Origin: Bradyrhizobium sp.
GTDB lineage: Bacteria; Pseudomonadota; Alphaproteobacteria; Rhizobiales; Xanthobacteraceae
DNA length: 6,573 nt
NCBI GenBank assembly: GCA_025960445.1
Contig: JAICIT010000146.1
Span: 1 to 6,573, forward strand
Direction: 5' to 3'
The notes beneath the pieces were generated by a model, which was not told the DNA's origin, did not search any database, and saw only the letters and a list, made by a program, of their open reading frames with translations. This document shows, piece after piece, positions 1 to 5,270 of this stretch. A program made the translations under genes and the position numbers. Each line of letters starts with the position of its first letter. Position 1 is the first letter of the stretch.

Positions 1-448
1 GCCCGAGGCGCTGCCAAAGGACGGCAATTTACGCGCCGCCCCGATGCGCACGGCGATGGGCAGTTTTCATCTGCGGCCGTTCGGAGAAGCCTGCATTGAG
101 GGATTTTTCGGCGGGCGCTTCGCGCGGCAACTGGAAGACGCGGGCGATGGCGCGCTGGCCGCGCAGGCGATCGACGAAATCGTGGGCCTGCTTGGCTCGG
201 ACTTCCGGCGGCGGTTAAAACCACTTGCGGAATCCCGTTGGGCGCACGACACGTTCGCCCGCGGGTCCTATTCGCACGCCTTGCCCGGCCACGCCGGCGA
301 TCGCGCGGTGCTTGCAGCGCCGGTCGACGGTCGCTTGTTCTTTGCGGGCGAAGCCACCTCGCCCGAATTTTTTTCGACCGCACATGGCGCCCGTGATAGC
401 GGCGAACGCGCCGCGCGCGAGGTCTTGGCCTCACTCGCGATGGCGTGA
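1..448 (+). CDS. flavin-dependent amine oxidase, C-terminal part (5' end outside window)
   Basis: This frame is open from base 2 with no start in view, giving 148 visible residues, so only the C-terminal third or so of a flavin monoamine oxidase-type protein is present. The visible part has the family's C-terminal FAD-contacting region. A W followed by GSYSHALPGH lies at visible residues 80-97, then GRLFFAGEAT at 110-119, then a TAHGARDSGERAA stretch at 126-138. This matches the usual amine-oxidase order (GSYS...PG, hydrophobic-FAGE-T, then T-x-x-GA-x-x-SG-x-x-AA). Known members oxidise amines or related substrates using FAD; the substrate cannot be told from this end. The ATG at 44 is internal, because the upstream codons continue the same protein. 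Base composition is GC-rich, unlike the genes that follow. The family is well supported and the specific function is unknown. Confidence 0.88.
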   Translation, partial: PEALPKDGNLRAAPMRTAMGSFHLRPFGEACIEGFFGGRFARQLEDAGDGALAAQAIDEIVGLLGSDFRRRLKPLAESRWAHDTFARGSYSHALPGHAGDRAVLAAPVDGRLFFAGEATSPEFFSTAHGARDSGERAAREVLASLAMA

Positions 449-468
449 GCAGCTATCACTTCAGGTTA

Positions 469-497
469 TTGCCGCGCCGGACTGTGAACTCTATGAT
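469..497 (+). promoter_or_regulatory. candidate sigma-70 promoter for the DUF3883 cassette
   Basis: TTGCCG (469-474) and TATGAT (492-497) are separated by exactly 17 bases. This is a good housekeeping-type match in the 106-base gap between the amine oxidase stop and the small gene at 555. Transcription would start near 504, leaving a leader of about 50 bases. It suggests that the two following genes are transcribed independently of the amine oxidase. This is pattern matching only. Confidence 0.5.
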
Positions 498-554
498 GTC
501 GGGCTAGAATGTCGTTCATCACGGCGCACAATCCAACTTCGAAGCCAAATCAAT

Positions 555-803
555 ATGCAAAAGACCTTTTCCGATTGGCGCGAGGCTGTTGATGGGCGCC
601 TTCATGAGATTTATTGCATAACGATAGACGACGTCGGCCTTACCGAAGAACATTTGATTGCCTGTTGGCGGTCCAACGAAATGCCTTTCGATTTTGTCGA
701 GTGGTTTGGCAACAAGTATGATCTTGATCCAGTGCCGTCCCAACTCTCTTCTGCAGACCGCGACAGGAAGATTCAGCGCAAGCAGATATGCCAGAAGATG
801 TGA
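555..803 (+). CDS. small hypothetical protein, 82 aa, upstream partner of DUF3883 gene
   Basis: The function is not recognised. The ATG at 555 opens an 82-residue reading frame; the same frame is open further left but has no better start beyond the promoter, and a GAAG lies 10 bases before this ATG. Residues 1-60 are rich in acidic and aromatic residues (13 D/E against 5 K/R, with W8, Y20, W38, F45, F47, W50, F51, Y55). They include a compact block FVEWFGNKYDLDP at 47-59. The last 15 residues turn basic (RDRKIQRKQ). No signal peptide or membrane segment is visible, so it is probably a soluble cytoplasmic protein. The 3' end overlaps the next gene by 16 bases, which implies translational coupling. 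GC content is low (24/60 at 601-660). It could be an accessory or regulatory partner of the DUF3883 protein, or simply a neighbour. Confidence 0.68.
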   Translation: MQKTFSDWREAVDGRLHEIYCITIDDVGLTEEHLIACWRSNEMPFDFVEWFGNKYDLDPVPSQLSSADRDRKIQRKQICQKM

Positions 804-1621
804 GCGAGCGACGAAATTGGACTGATGAGGAACTTGACCTCATCGTCGCAAGCTATTTTTTTATGCTCAGCGATGAGGCTATTGGCGTTCCTCTCAATAA
901 GGCGCAGGCCAATCGGCTCCTCCGTGGAAAGATCGAACGAAGCGAGGGCTCCATCGAATTTAAGCATCGGAATATATCCGCAGTGCTTCAGCGGCTCGGA
1001 CTTCCCCAAATTAGGGGATATCTGCCCGCTGCCAATTATCAACGCGCAATTATTTCCTCGATCGATCGTTACCTGTCGCAAAATCCCGCTTCACTTCATC
1101 CGGAGACAATGATTAGCGGCCTAGCAGAGCGGCCCGGACTCTTCATAGAGGCGCCACCCAAACTCTTGCCTATCAAACCTACGCCGGAAGAAATCGAGCG
1201 GCTGGTGCGGAAATTTGACCCCGTCGAGCGCGATTTCCGAAATCGCAAGCTTGGGCGCGAAGGTGAAGAGATCGTTTTTCATTTCGAGCGAGAAAGACTG
1301 AAACGGCGGGATCGGCCTGACCTCGCAAAAAAACTGCGATGGGTATCTGAGGAAGAAGGTGATGGAGCAGGGTACGATATCTTGTCCTTTGACGAAAAAG
1401 GAAGAGAGCTGTTTTTGGAGGTAAAGACAACTGTCGGGTCAGACACCACGCCATTCTATATCACAAGAAATGAGCTCTCACTTTCTCTCGAACGACCTGA
1501 GGCGTTTCGCCTCTGTCGTGTCTTTGATTTCTCCGCAGGACCTCGAATGTTCGAGCTGGCGCCCCCGCTGCATAATTTTGTCCACCTGTGTCCGCTCAAT
1601 TATGAGGCCTCGTTCTCGTAA
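788..1621 (+). CDS. DUF3883 domain protein, putative PD-(D/E)XK-type nuclease
   Basis: A 277-residue protein of two parts. Residues 9-100 form an N-terminal module (RRNWTDEE...; RSEGSIEFKHRNISAVL at 51-67; GLPQIRGYLPAAN at 71-83) of a type I recall in front of DUF3883 and some HNH domains, possibly for recognition. Residues 154-260 fit DUF3883: LGREGEE at 155-161, GAGYDILSFD at 193-202, ELFLEVKTT at 207-215, FYITRNEL at 223-230 and RLCRVFDF at 241-248. The D197...E211-x-K213 arrangement, with E160/E161 upstream, resembles a PD-(D/E)XK nuclease core, and the residues appear intact. DUF3883 domains occur in restriction- and defence-type proteins, but activity is inferred, not shown. No strong Shine-Dalgarno sits at 788; translation is probably coupled to the 82-aa gene it overlaps by 16 bases. 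The gene is AT-rich relative to its flanks, suggesting horizontal acquisition. Confidence 0.88.
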   Translation: MPEDVSERRNWTDEELDLIVASYFFMLSDEAIGVPLNKAQANRLLRGKIERSEGSIEFKHRNISAVLQRLGLPQIRGYLPAANYQRAIISSIDRYLSQNPASLHPETMISGLAERPGLFIEAPPKLLPIKPTPEEIERLVRKFDPVERDFRNRKLGREGEEIVFHFERERLKRRDRPDLAKKLRWVSEEEGDGAGYDILSFDEKGRELFLEVKTTVGSDTTPFYITRNELSLSLERPEAFRLCRVFDFSAGPRMFELAPPLHNFVHLCPLNYEASFS

Positions 1622-1854
1622 GCCGATCCAATCCGCTTCGGCCCATGCTTGTCGGGCGCTCCGGCTGGTACGCCCGCTCTTTGGCGGGTCACGCAAGCAA
1701 AACCCGCTGCACCCGGTTTGACGGCGGCATTGGCCTTGCTGCGAGTGGTCGGTTCAACCGTCCTCTGCAAGCGCAGTCGATCCATCGCCTTGCGCGCGAT
1801 ATGGCGAACCAGGCACAACCACAACGGAAATCACTTTTCGGGCATTCAGGAATT

Positions 1855-1920
1855 GGCCTGACTCGGACGGTCGGGCCTCGGCGCAGACCAGACTTTTTGC
1901 GAATCAGTCCGGCTTTTTTT
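1855..1920 (+). terminator. tandem hairpins with T7 tract: rho-independent terminator or sRNA 3' end
   Basis: The first hairpin pairs GGCCTGAC (1855-1862) with GTCGGGCC (1870-1877), eight pairs including one G-U, around a 7-base loop. The second pairs CCAGACT (1888-1894) with AGTCCGG (1906-1912), six of seven pairs, around an 11-base loop. It is followed after one C by seven Ts (1914-1920). The orientation suits termination of plus-strand transcripts. It lies about 235-300 bases after the DUF3883 stop, which is far for that gene's own terminator, so it could equally end an independent small RNA. No convincing promoter for such an RNA was found. Confidence 0.5.
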
Positions 1921-2092
1921 CCGCGCCGCGCGCTGCGGCCTAGTTTTCCCCAACACGCATTTCGGCCGAGCCGGTTCGAGCTGCAAACGGCCGCCAAGTC
2001 GCGCCCGGCAACCGCCCAAACGGACGTCTCCGGCCTGTCCTGTCCTTTTTCGACACAGTCGGGCGGCAAAACTGATGCAGAAAATCCACAGG

Positions 2093-2108
2093 TTAACCCA
2101 TAATTAAC
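2093..2108 (+). promoter_or_regulatory. candidate CtrA binding site (TTAA-N7-TTAAC)
   Basis: TTAA at 2093-2096, a 7-base spacer, then TTAAC at 2104-2108 reproduces the full consensus box of the alphaproteobacterial cell-cycle regulator CtrA. Because TTAA is palindromic and the left half is preceded by G, the site also reads as TTAA-N7-TTAACC on the minus strand. It ends 43 bases before the acetyltransferase start at 2152, a suitable place for regulating that gene. No clear -10 element was found downstream. Binding is inferred from the motif alone. Confidence 0.55.
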
Positions 2109-2151
2109 GATAGACCTTGAAGCGGACGCTGCGACTTGCTTTGATCACATC

Positions 2152-2661
2152 ATGAGCACAACGCTAATCGAGGTTCGGCCGGCCAAAGCTGCGGATGCGG
2201 CAGCGGTTGCGTCTACTCATGATGAGGCCTGGCGTTCGGCCTATCAGGGTATCATTCCAGGCGCCGAGCTGGAAAAACTGATCAACCGCCGCGGTCCGCA
2301 GTGGTGGGACAGCGCGATCCGGAAGGGCAGCCGCGTCAGCGTGCTGGTGTTCGGCGACAAGGTCGCGGGCTACGCCAATTACGGCCGCAATCGTGCCCGC
2401 AGCCTGCATTTCGAAGGCGAAATCTACGAGCTTTATCTACGGCCGGAATTTCAGGGCCTGGGCTTCGGACGTCGGCTGTTTACCTCCGCCCGGCGCGATC
2501 TGTTGCACAGCGGGCTGAAAAGCATGGTGATCTGGGCGCTTTCGGATAACGATCCCGCCACCGAGTTTTATCGTGCCCTCGGCGGCCGCATGGTAGCCCG
2601 CTCCTCGGAAAAGTTCGGGGCGAAGTCGCTGGACAAGATCGCCTTCGCCTGGACTAGTTGA
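2152..2661 (+). CDS. GNAT-family N-acetyltransferase
   Basis: A 169-residue single-domain protein of usual GNAT length. Strand and helix order fit the fold: IEVRPAKAADAAAVASTH at 6-23 (beta1/alpha1), EAWRSAYQGIIP at 25-36, and IYELYLRPEFQGLGFGRRLF at 91-110. The last holds the acetyl-CoA pyrophosphate-binding loop QGLGFG (101-106, the Q/R-x-x-G-x-G/A motif). WALSDNDPATEFYRALGG at 128-145 is the usual N-x-x-A-x-x-FY-x-x-LGG end. It should transfer an acetyl group from acetyl-CoA to an amine; the substrate (small molecule, peptide or protein) is unknown. The ATG at 2152 has no obvious Shine-Dalgarno, but the N-terminus fits the family. A CtrA-type box lies upstream. It precedes ppa on the same strand with a 93-base gap, so co-transcription is possible but not certain. 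Confidence 0.9.
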   Translation: MSTTLIEVRPAKAADAAAVASTHDEAWRSAYQGIIPGAELEKLINRRGPQWWDSAIRKGSRVSVLVFGDKVAGYANYGRNRARSLHFEGEIYELYLRPEFQGLGFGRRLFTSARRDLLHSGLKSMVIWALSDNDPATEFYRALGGRMVARSSEKFGAKSLDKIAFAWTS

Positions 2662-2703
2662 GTCCTCGGGCTATCGAAGCGCCTCGAGCCTGGCTGGCCC
2701 AGC

Positions 2704-2719
2704 AATAGCGCTCGCTATT
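2704..2719. repeat. 7-bp perfect inverted repeat upstream of ppa
   Basis: AATAGCG (2704-2710) and CGCTATT (2713-2719) are perfect inverted repeats around a 2-base centre, ending 35 bases before the ppa start. A GCTGG/CCAGC pair (2693-2697 and 2699-2703) abuts it on the left. The very short centre favours a dimeric protein-binding site over an RNA hairpin, but a chance palindrome is possible. No T tract follows, so it is not a terminator. Confidence 0.4.
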
Positions 2720-2744
2720 TCGTGACATGAATGCCAGCGCTGGC

Positions 2745-2748
2745 GGAG
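2745..2748 (+). promoter_or_regulatory. Shine-Dalgarno that selects the ppa start at 2755
   Basis: GGAG sits six bases before the ATG at 2755. The in-frame ATG at 2731 has no comparable site and would add eight residues not expected for the family, so 2755 is preferred. Confidence 0.65.
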
Positions 2749-2754
2749 CAATCC

Positions 2755-3285
2755 ATGCGTATTGACGCCATCTCGATTGGAATCGACCCGCCGCGCGAAG
2801 TGAACGTCATCATTGAAGTGCCGGTCGGCGGCGAGCCGATCAAATACGAGATGGACAAGGATGCCGGCACGCTGGTCGTCGACCGTTTCCTGTACACGGC
2901 AATGCGCTACCCCGGCAATTACGGCTTCATCCCGCATACGCTCTCCAATGATGGCGACCCGTGCGACGTACTGGTCGCCAATACCCGCGCAATTGTCCCG
3001 GGCGCGGTGATGAGTGTGCGCCCGGTGGGCGTGCTGCTGATGGAAGATGAAGCCGGGGGCGACGAGAAGATTATTGCGGTGCCGTCATCGAAGCTGACGC
3101 AGCGTTACGACAAGGTGCGGACGTACAGCGATTTGCCCGAGATCACGCTGCAGCAGATCCAGCACTTTTTCGAGCACTACAAGGACCTCGAGCCGGGAAA
3201 ATGGGTGAAGGTGTTGCGATGGGCAAGCGCCGAAGATGCGCACAGGCTGATTGCCGAGGGCATCGCGCGCGCGAAGGGCAAGTAG
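2755..3285 (+). CDS. ppa: inorganic pyrophosphatase (family I)
   Basis: Hydrolyses pyrophosphate to two phosphates in the cytoplasm, pulling biosynthetic reactions forward; it normally works as a Mg-dependent hexamer. From the ATG at 2755 the product is 176 residues, the standard bacterial length, beginning MRIDAISIG. The family signature DGDPCDV is at 66-72, giving metal-binding D66, D68 and D71. Other active-site residues expected from the E. coli enzyme are present: E21, K30, E32, R44, Y56 in [12 protein letters not shown] (51-62), D98, D103 and K105 around [10 protein letters not shown], and Y142/K143 in HYKDLE. The [13 protein letters not shown] block (11-23) is also typical. The start choice rests on the GGAG Shine-Dalgarno and the family N-terminus; an ATG at 2731 is in frame but less likely. 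It faces folD convergently with only 22 bases between stops and no evident terminator hairpin there. Confidence 0.97.
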   Translation: MRIDAISIGIDPPREVNVIIEVPVGGEPIKYEMDKDAGTLVVDRFLYTAMRYPGNYGFIPHTLSNDGDPCDVLVANTRAIVPGAVMSVRPVGVLLMEDEAGGDEKIIAVPSSKLTQRYDKVRTYSDLPEITLQQIQHFFEHYKDLEPGKWVKVLRWASAEDAHRLIAEGIARAKGK

Positions 3286-3307
3286 CGGCACCGATCTCTG
3301 CGCTGAC

Positions 3308-4192
3308 TCACACCGCCGGTTTGGGCAATCCACCAATGGCGCACGCGGCGCGCAAGGTGTTCACCAAGAGGCAAGCGACCGTCATCTGCCCAACGCCGCC
3401 GGGCACCGGGGTGATTGCACCGGCGATATCCAAGGCCTCGGTAAAAGCGACGTCGCCGACCAGCCGGGTCTTGCCGTCTTTTTCGGGCAAGCGATTAATG
3501 CCGACGTCGATCACGGTGGCGCCCGGCTTGATCCAATCGCCACGCACCATCTCCGGTTTGCCCACCGCGGCATAGACCAGATCGGCGCGGGCGCAGAGTT
3601 TTGGTAGATCGCGGGAGCGCGAATGCGCAATCGTGACTGTCGCGTTTTCATTGAGCAGCAGTTGCACCAGCGGACGGCCGACCAGATTGGAACGGCCGAT
3701 CACAATGGCGTTCATGCCTTCGATTGAGGAATGCACGCTCCTGGTCAGGATGATGCAGCCGAGCGGAGTACACGGCGACAGCGCCGAAAAACCTCCGGCC
3801 AGCCGCCCGGCATTACTCGGGTGCAGGCCGTCGACGTCCTTGGCGGGATCGATCGCATTGATGATGGTTTCGGTATGCAGCGATTTTGGTAACGGCAGTT
3901 GCACGAGAATGCCGTGAACGGCGGGATCGCCATTGAGCTTTCCAATCAGCGCCAGCAGTTCGCTCTGCCCGACATCCGCCGGCAGCACAAATTCAAAAGA
4001 GGCCATCCCGGCCGCCTGGGTCTGCTTGTGCTTGCTGCGGACATAGACCTGGCTCGCCGGATCGCTGCCGACCAGCACCACGGCAAGACCGGGAATCAGG
4101 CCATAATCGCGCTTCACTCGCGCGACCTCATCCGCAACGCGAGCGCGGAGATCTGATGCAATGACCCTGCCATCGATGATGCGCGCCGTCAT
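3308..4192 (-). CDS. folD: bifunctional methylenetetrahydrofolate dehydrogenase/cyclohydrolase
   Basis: Interconverts 5,10-methylene-THF, 5,10-methenyl-THF and 10-formyl-THF (NADP-dependent dehydrogenase plus cyclohydrolase) in cytoplasmic one-carbon metabolism. The 294-residue length is normal. Catalytic Y50 and K54 lie in YVRSKHK, followed by VQLPLP at 97-102, the [11 protein letters not shown] block (115-125, with D121) and the Rossmann-type [11 protein letters not shown] at 164-174. The C-terminal signature reads [11 protein letters not shown] (261-271). The classical signature has P where this protein has Q269, read as CAG; this may be a lineage trait. The start at 4192 is supported by GGGAG at 4197-4201, four bases upstream. 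The DUF167 and YggT genes lie upstream on the same strand with a 79-base gap containing a hairpin, so folD may share their transcript or have its own promoter. Confidence 0.97.
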   Translation of the reverse strand: MTARIIDGRVIASDLRARVADEVARVKRDYGLIPGLAVVLVGSDPASQVYVRSKHKQTQAAGMASFEFVLPADVGQSELLALIGKLNGDPAVHGILVQLPLPKSLHTETIINAIDPAKDVDGLHPSNAGRLAGGFSALSPCTPLGCIILTRSVHSSIEGMNAIVIGRSNLVGRPLVQLLLNENATVTIAHSRSRDLPKLCARADLVYAAVGKPEMVRGDWIKPGATVIDVGINRLPEKDGKTRLVGDVAFTEALDIAGAITPVPGGVGQMTVACLLVNTLRAACAIGGLPKPAV

Positions 4193-4225
4193 CTCGCTCC
4201 CTTCATGGGTCTTTAATCAATCCTT

Positions 4226-4253
4226 GGCGCGCGTGATAGTCGTTCGACGCGCC
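4226..4253 (-). repeat. GC-rich hairpin between DUF167 gene and folD
   Basis: GGCGCG (4226-4231) pairs with CGCGCC (4248-4253), extended inward by two C-G pairs after a one-base bulge (A4247), with an 11-base loop. It lies in the 79-base gap between the DUF167 stop and the folD start. There is no T tract on the minus strand, so a strong intrinsic terminator is unlikely. It may be a processing or attenuation structure, or chance in GC-rich DNA. Confidence 0.35.
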
Positions 4254-4271
4254 ACCTGTTCGTAGTCAGCG

Positions 4272-4592
4272 TCAAACTGATTTCACCACGGCCAGCTTTC
4301 GCAAGGCATCGCCAAGCTTTGTCGGCTCGCCATCGATCGCAATTTGCTTGAGACGCGAGGTTACGCCGGAGACAATGCGCACCCTCGCCCTGGGCACTCC
4401 GAGCGCCTTCGCCATCAGCTCCATCACCGCGTGATTGGCTTCGCCACTTTCGGCGATGGCGCGGACCCGCAATTTGAGCACGCTACGTCCGTCGGCAAGC
4501 GTCTCGATCCCATCGATGTCGTCGCGGCCACCCCGCGGCGTCACCCGCAGCGCGACTCTGACGCCCTCCGCGGAATAACGCCAAGGATCCAT
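4272..4592 (-). CDS. DUF167 (YggU-like) family protein
   Basis: A 106-residue protein matching DUF167/YggU in length and pattern: VRVALRVTPRGGRDDIDGI (11-29), LKLRVRAIAESGEANHAVMELMAK in the middle (39-62), and VRIVSGVTSRLKQIAIDG (71-88). The family is small, soluble and widely conserved, of unknown biochemical role. The usual P-x-x-GKAN segment reads AESGEAN here. The frame is open far upstream to about 5294, but that extension runs through the YggT gene and the tRNA on other frames and is spurious. The ATG at 4592, 14 bases after the YggT stop, is the sensible start. The YggT-YggU pairing is seen in many bacteria, supporting co-transcription and a shared cell-envelope or division-linked role, which remains an inference. 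Confidence 0.88.
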   Translation of the reverse strand: MDPWRYSAEGVRVALRVTPRGGRDDIDGIETLADGRSVLKLRVRAIAESGEANHAVMELMAKALGVPRARVRIVSGVTSRLKQIAIDGEPTKLGDALRKLAVVKSV

Positions 4593-4606
4593 CAGCGCGA
4601 CCAGGG

Positions 4607-4897
4607 TCAGAAGACGCTGGGATAAATGTAATAGGTGATCACCCGCTGGATAAACATGATGATCAGGATCAGGATGATCGGTGAGATATCGAGCCCGCCG
4701 AGATTGGGCATGAAAGAGCGGATCGGCGCCAGCAGCGGCTCGGTGATCCGATACAGGAACTCCGCTACCGCCGAGACGAACTGATTGCGCGTGTTGACGA
4801 CGTTGAAAGCGATGAGCCACGACAGGATCGCGGACGCAATCAGCAGCCAGACATAGAGATCCAGGACGATGAGAACGATGTCGAGAACGGCGCGCAT
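4607..4897 (-). CDS. YggT family integral membrane protein
   Basis: A 96-residue inner-membrane protein with two hydrophobic segments at about 7-31 and 71-92. They are joined by a loop carrying the YggT hallmark pattern: SW at 26-27, [11 protein letters not shown] (31-41), [17 protein letters not shown] (48-64) and GGLDISP (67-73). The family (YGGT domain; the plastid relatives are the CCB3/YLMG proteins) is linked to membrane-associated roles such as cytochrome maturation, division or osmotic balance, depending on the organism; the function here is unknown. The start at 4897 fits the family, though its Shine-Dalgarno is weak. It is the first gene of a minus-strand group with the DUF167 gene (14-base gap) and possibly folD. 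A candidate promoter lies at 4940-4968. Confidence 0.92.
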   Translation of the reverse strand: MRAVLDIVLIVLDLYVWLLIASAILSWLIAFNVVNTRNQFVSAVAEFLYRITEPLLAPIRSFMPNLGGLDISPIILILIIMFIQRVITYYIYPSVF

Positions 4898-4939
4898 GCT
4901 GGCTTACTCGGAGGTTCGGTCGCGAATTCGACCTCTCGC

Positions 4940-4968
4940 TAGATACCGGTTCCATCCCCCGCAAACAA
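4940..4968 (-). promoter_or_regulatory. candidate sigma-70 promoter for the YggT-DUF167 transcript
   Basis: On the minus strand TTGTTT (4968-4963) and TATCTA (4945-4940) are separated by 17 bases. Transcription would start near 4933, leaving a leader of about 35 bases before the YggT start. The positions and spacing are good and both hexamers are moderate matches, so this is a plausible but unproven promoter. Confidence 0.42.
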
Positions 4969-5016
4969 GGGAAGTTCCGGTGAAAATCGATCATAAAACC
5001 ATGGCTTTCGCCGTTC

Positions 5017-5046
5017 TTGACTTGAGCTTGGAGCGGACGGTAAATG
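5017..5046 (+). promoter_or_regulatory. candidate tRNA-Ala promoter
   Basis: TTGACT (5017-5022) is a near-consensus -35 element, followed after 18 bases by TAAATG (5041-5046), a weak -10. Transcription would begin about 35 bases before the mature tRNA. The strong -35 and its placement upstream of the tRNA support it; the -10 is the uncertain part. Confidence 0.45.
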
Positions 5047-5087
5047 GCGGCGATTGCTGTCCGCTTTTCTTCACAAGCCGGCCGCAT

Positions 5088-5163
<76 letters not shown>

Positions 5164-5226
5164 CCAGGTCTCGGCGGCTCTACAGCTCGGCAAGGCTGTT
5201 GCGCGAGCCGTGTCGCCTCGCAGATT

Positions 5227-5270
5227 AAAAACGAACCGTCACTTCCCCGTAAATTTCGGCGGTCGTTTTT
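5227..5270. terminator. possible bidirectional terminator at the 3' end of the crotonase gene
   Basis: AAAAACGAACCG (5227-5238) and CGGTCGTTTTT (5260-5270) are inverted repeats with a single bulged base and a 21-base interval. Read on the minus strand, the hairpin straddles the crotonase stop codon and ends in T5. Read on the plus strand, it also ends in T5, about 107 bases after the tRNA. The large interval and AT-rich arms make it weaker than a classical terminator. Confidence 0.4.

Larger units (their letters stand above)
1622..2151. other. 530-base intergenic stretch without a credible gene
   Basis: Several open frames exist here on both strands, but none shows a recognisable protein pattern. 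Their translations are R/P/G-rich shadows typical of non-coding GC-rich DNA. What can be seen is a short hairpin with arms 1672-1677 and 1684-1689 and no T tail, two adjacent hairpins ending in a T7 tract (1855-1920), a partly palindromic GC-rich run at 1921-1938, and a CtrA-type box at 2093-2108. The stretch may contain the 3' end of the DUF3883 transcript, a small RNA, or the decayed edge of an inserted element. No terminal inverted repeats or transposase remnants were recognised. Confidence 0.6.

Noticed and set aside
225..554. Upstream extension of the 82-residue small gene into the amine oxidase
   Set aside because: It overlaps the amine oxidase in another frame, would place the start before the likely promoter, and its residues look like out-of-frame translation.
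1965..2000. GGTTCGAG resembling a tRNA T-loop, a possible integration-site remnant
   Set aside because: The flanking bases do not form a 5-bp T-stem and no acceptor-stem or CCA sequence follows.
1645..2103. Open reading frames on both strands in the 1622-2151 gap (up to 152 aa)
   Set aside because: Compositions are R/P/G-rich with no recognisable motif, starts lack Shine-Dalgarno sequences, and plus and minus frames shadow each other.
2081..2108. Possible replication origin: a DnaA-box-like AAATCCACA next to the CtrA box
   Set aside because: Only one 7-of-9 DnaA-box match, no cluster, no AT-rich unwinding region, and no origin-associated genes nearby.
2731..2754. Earlier ATG for ppa, adding eight residues
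   Set aside because: No Shine-Dalgarno precedes it, and the 2755 start gives the normal family N-terminus with GGAG six bases upstream.
4911..4935. Bulged inverted repeat (GAGGT-CG / CG-ACCTC) in the YggT upstream region as a riboswitch-like leader
   Set aside because: It would fall largely at or before the predicted transcription start, has one bulge and a 10-base loop, and matches no riboswitch architecture I recognise.
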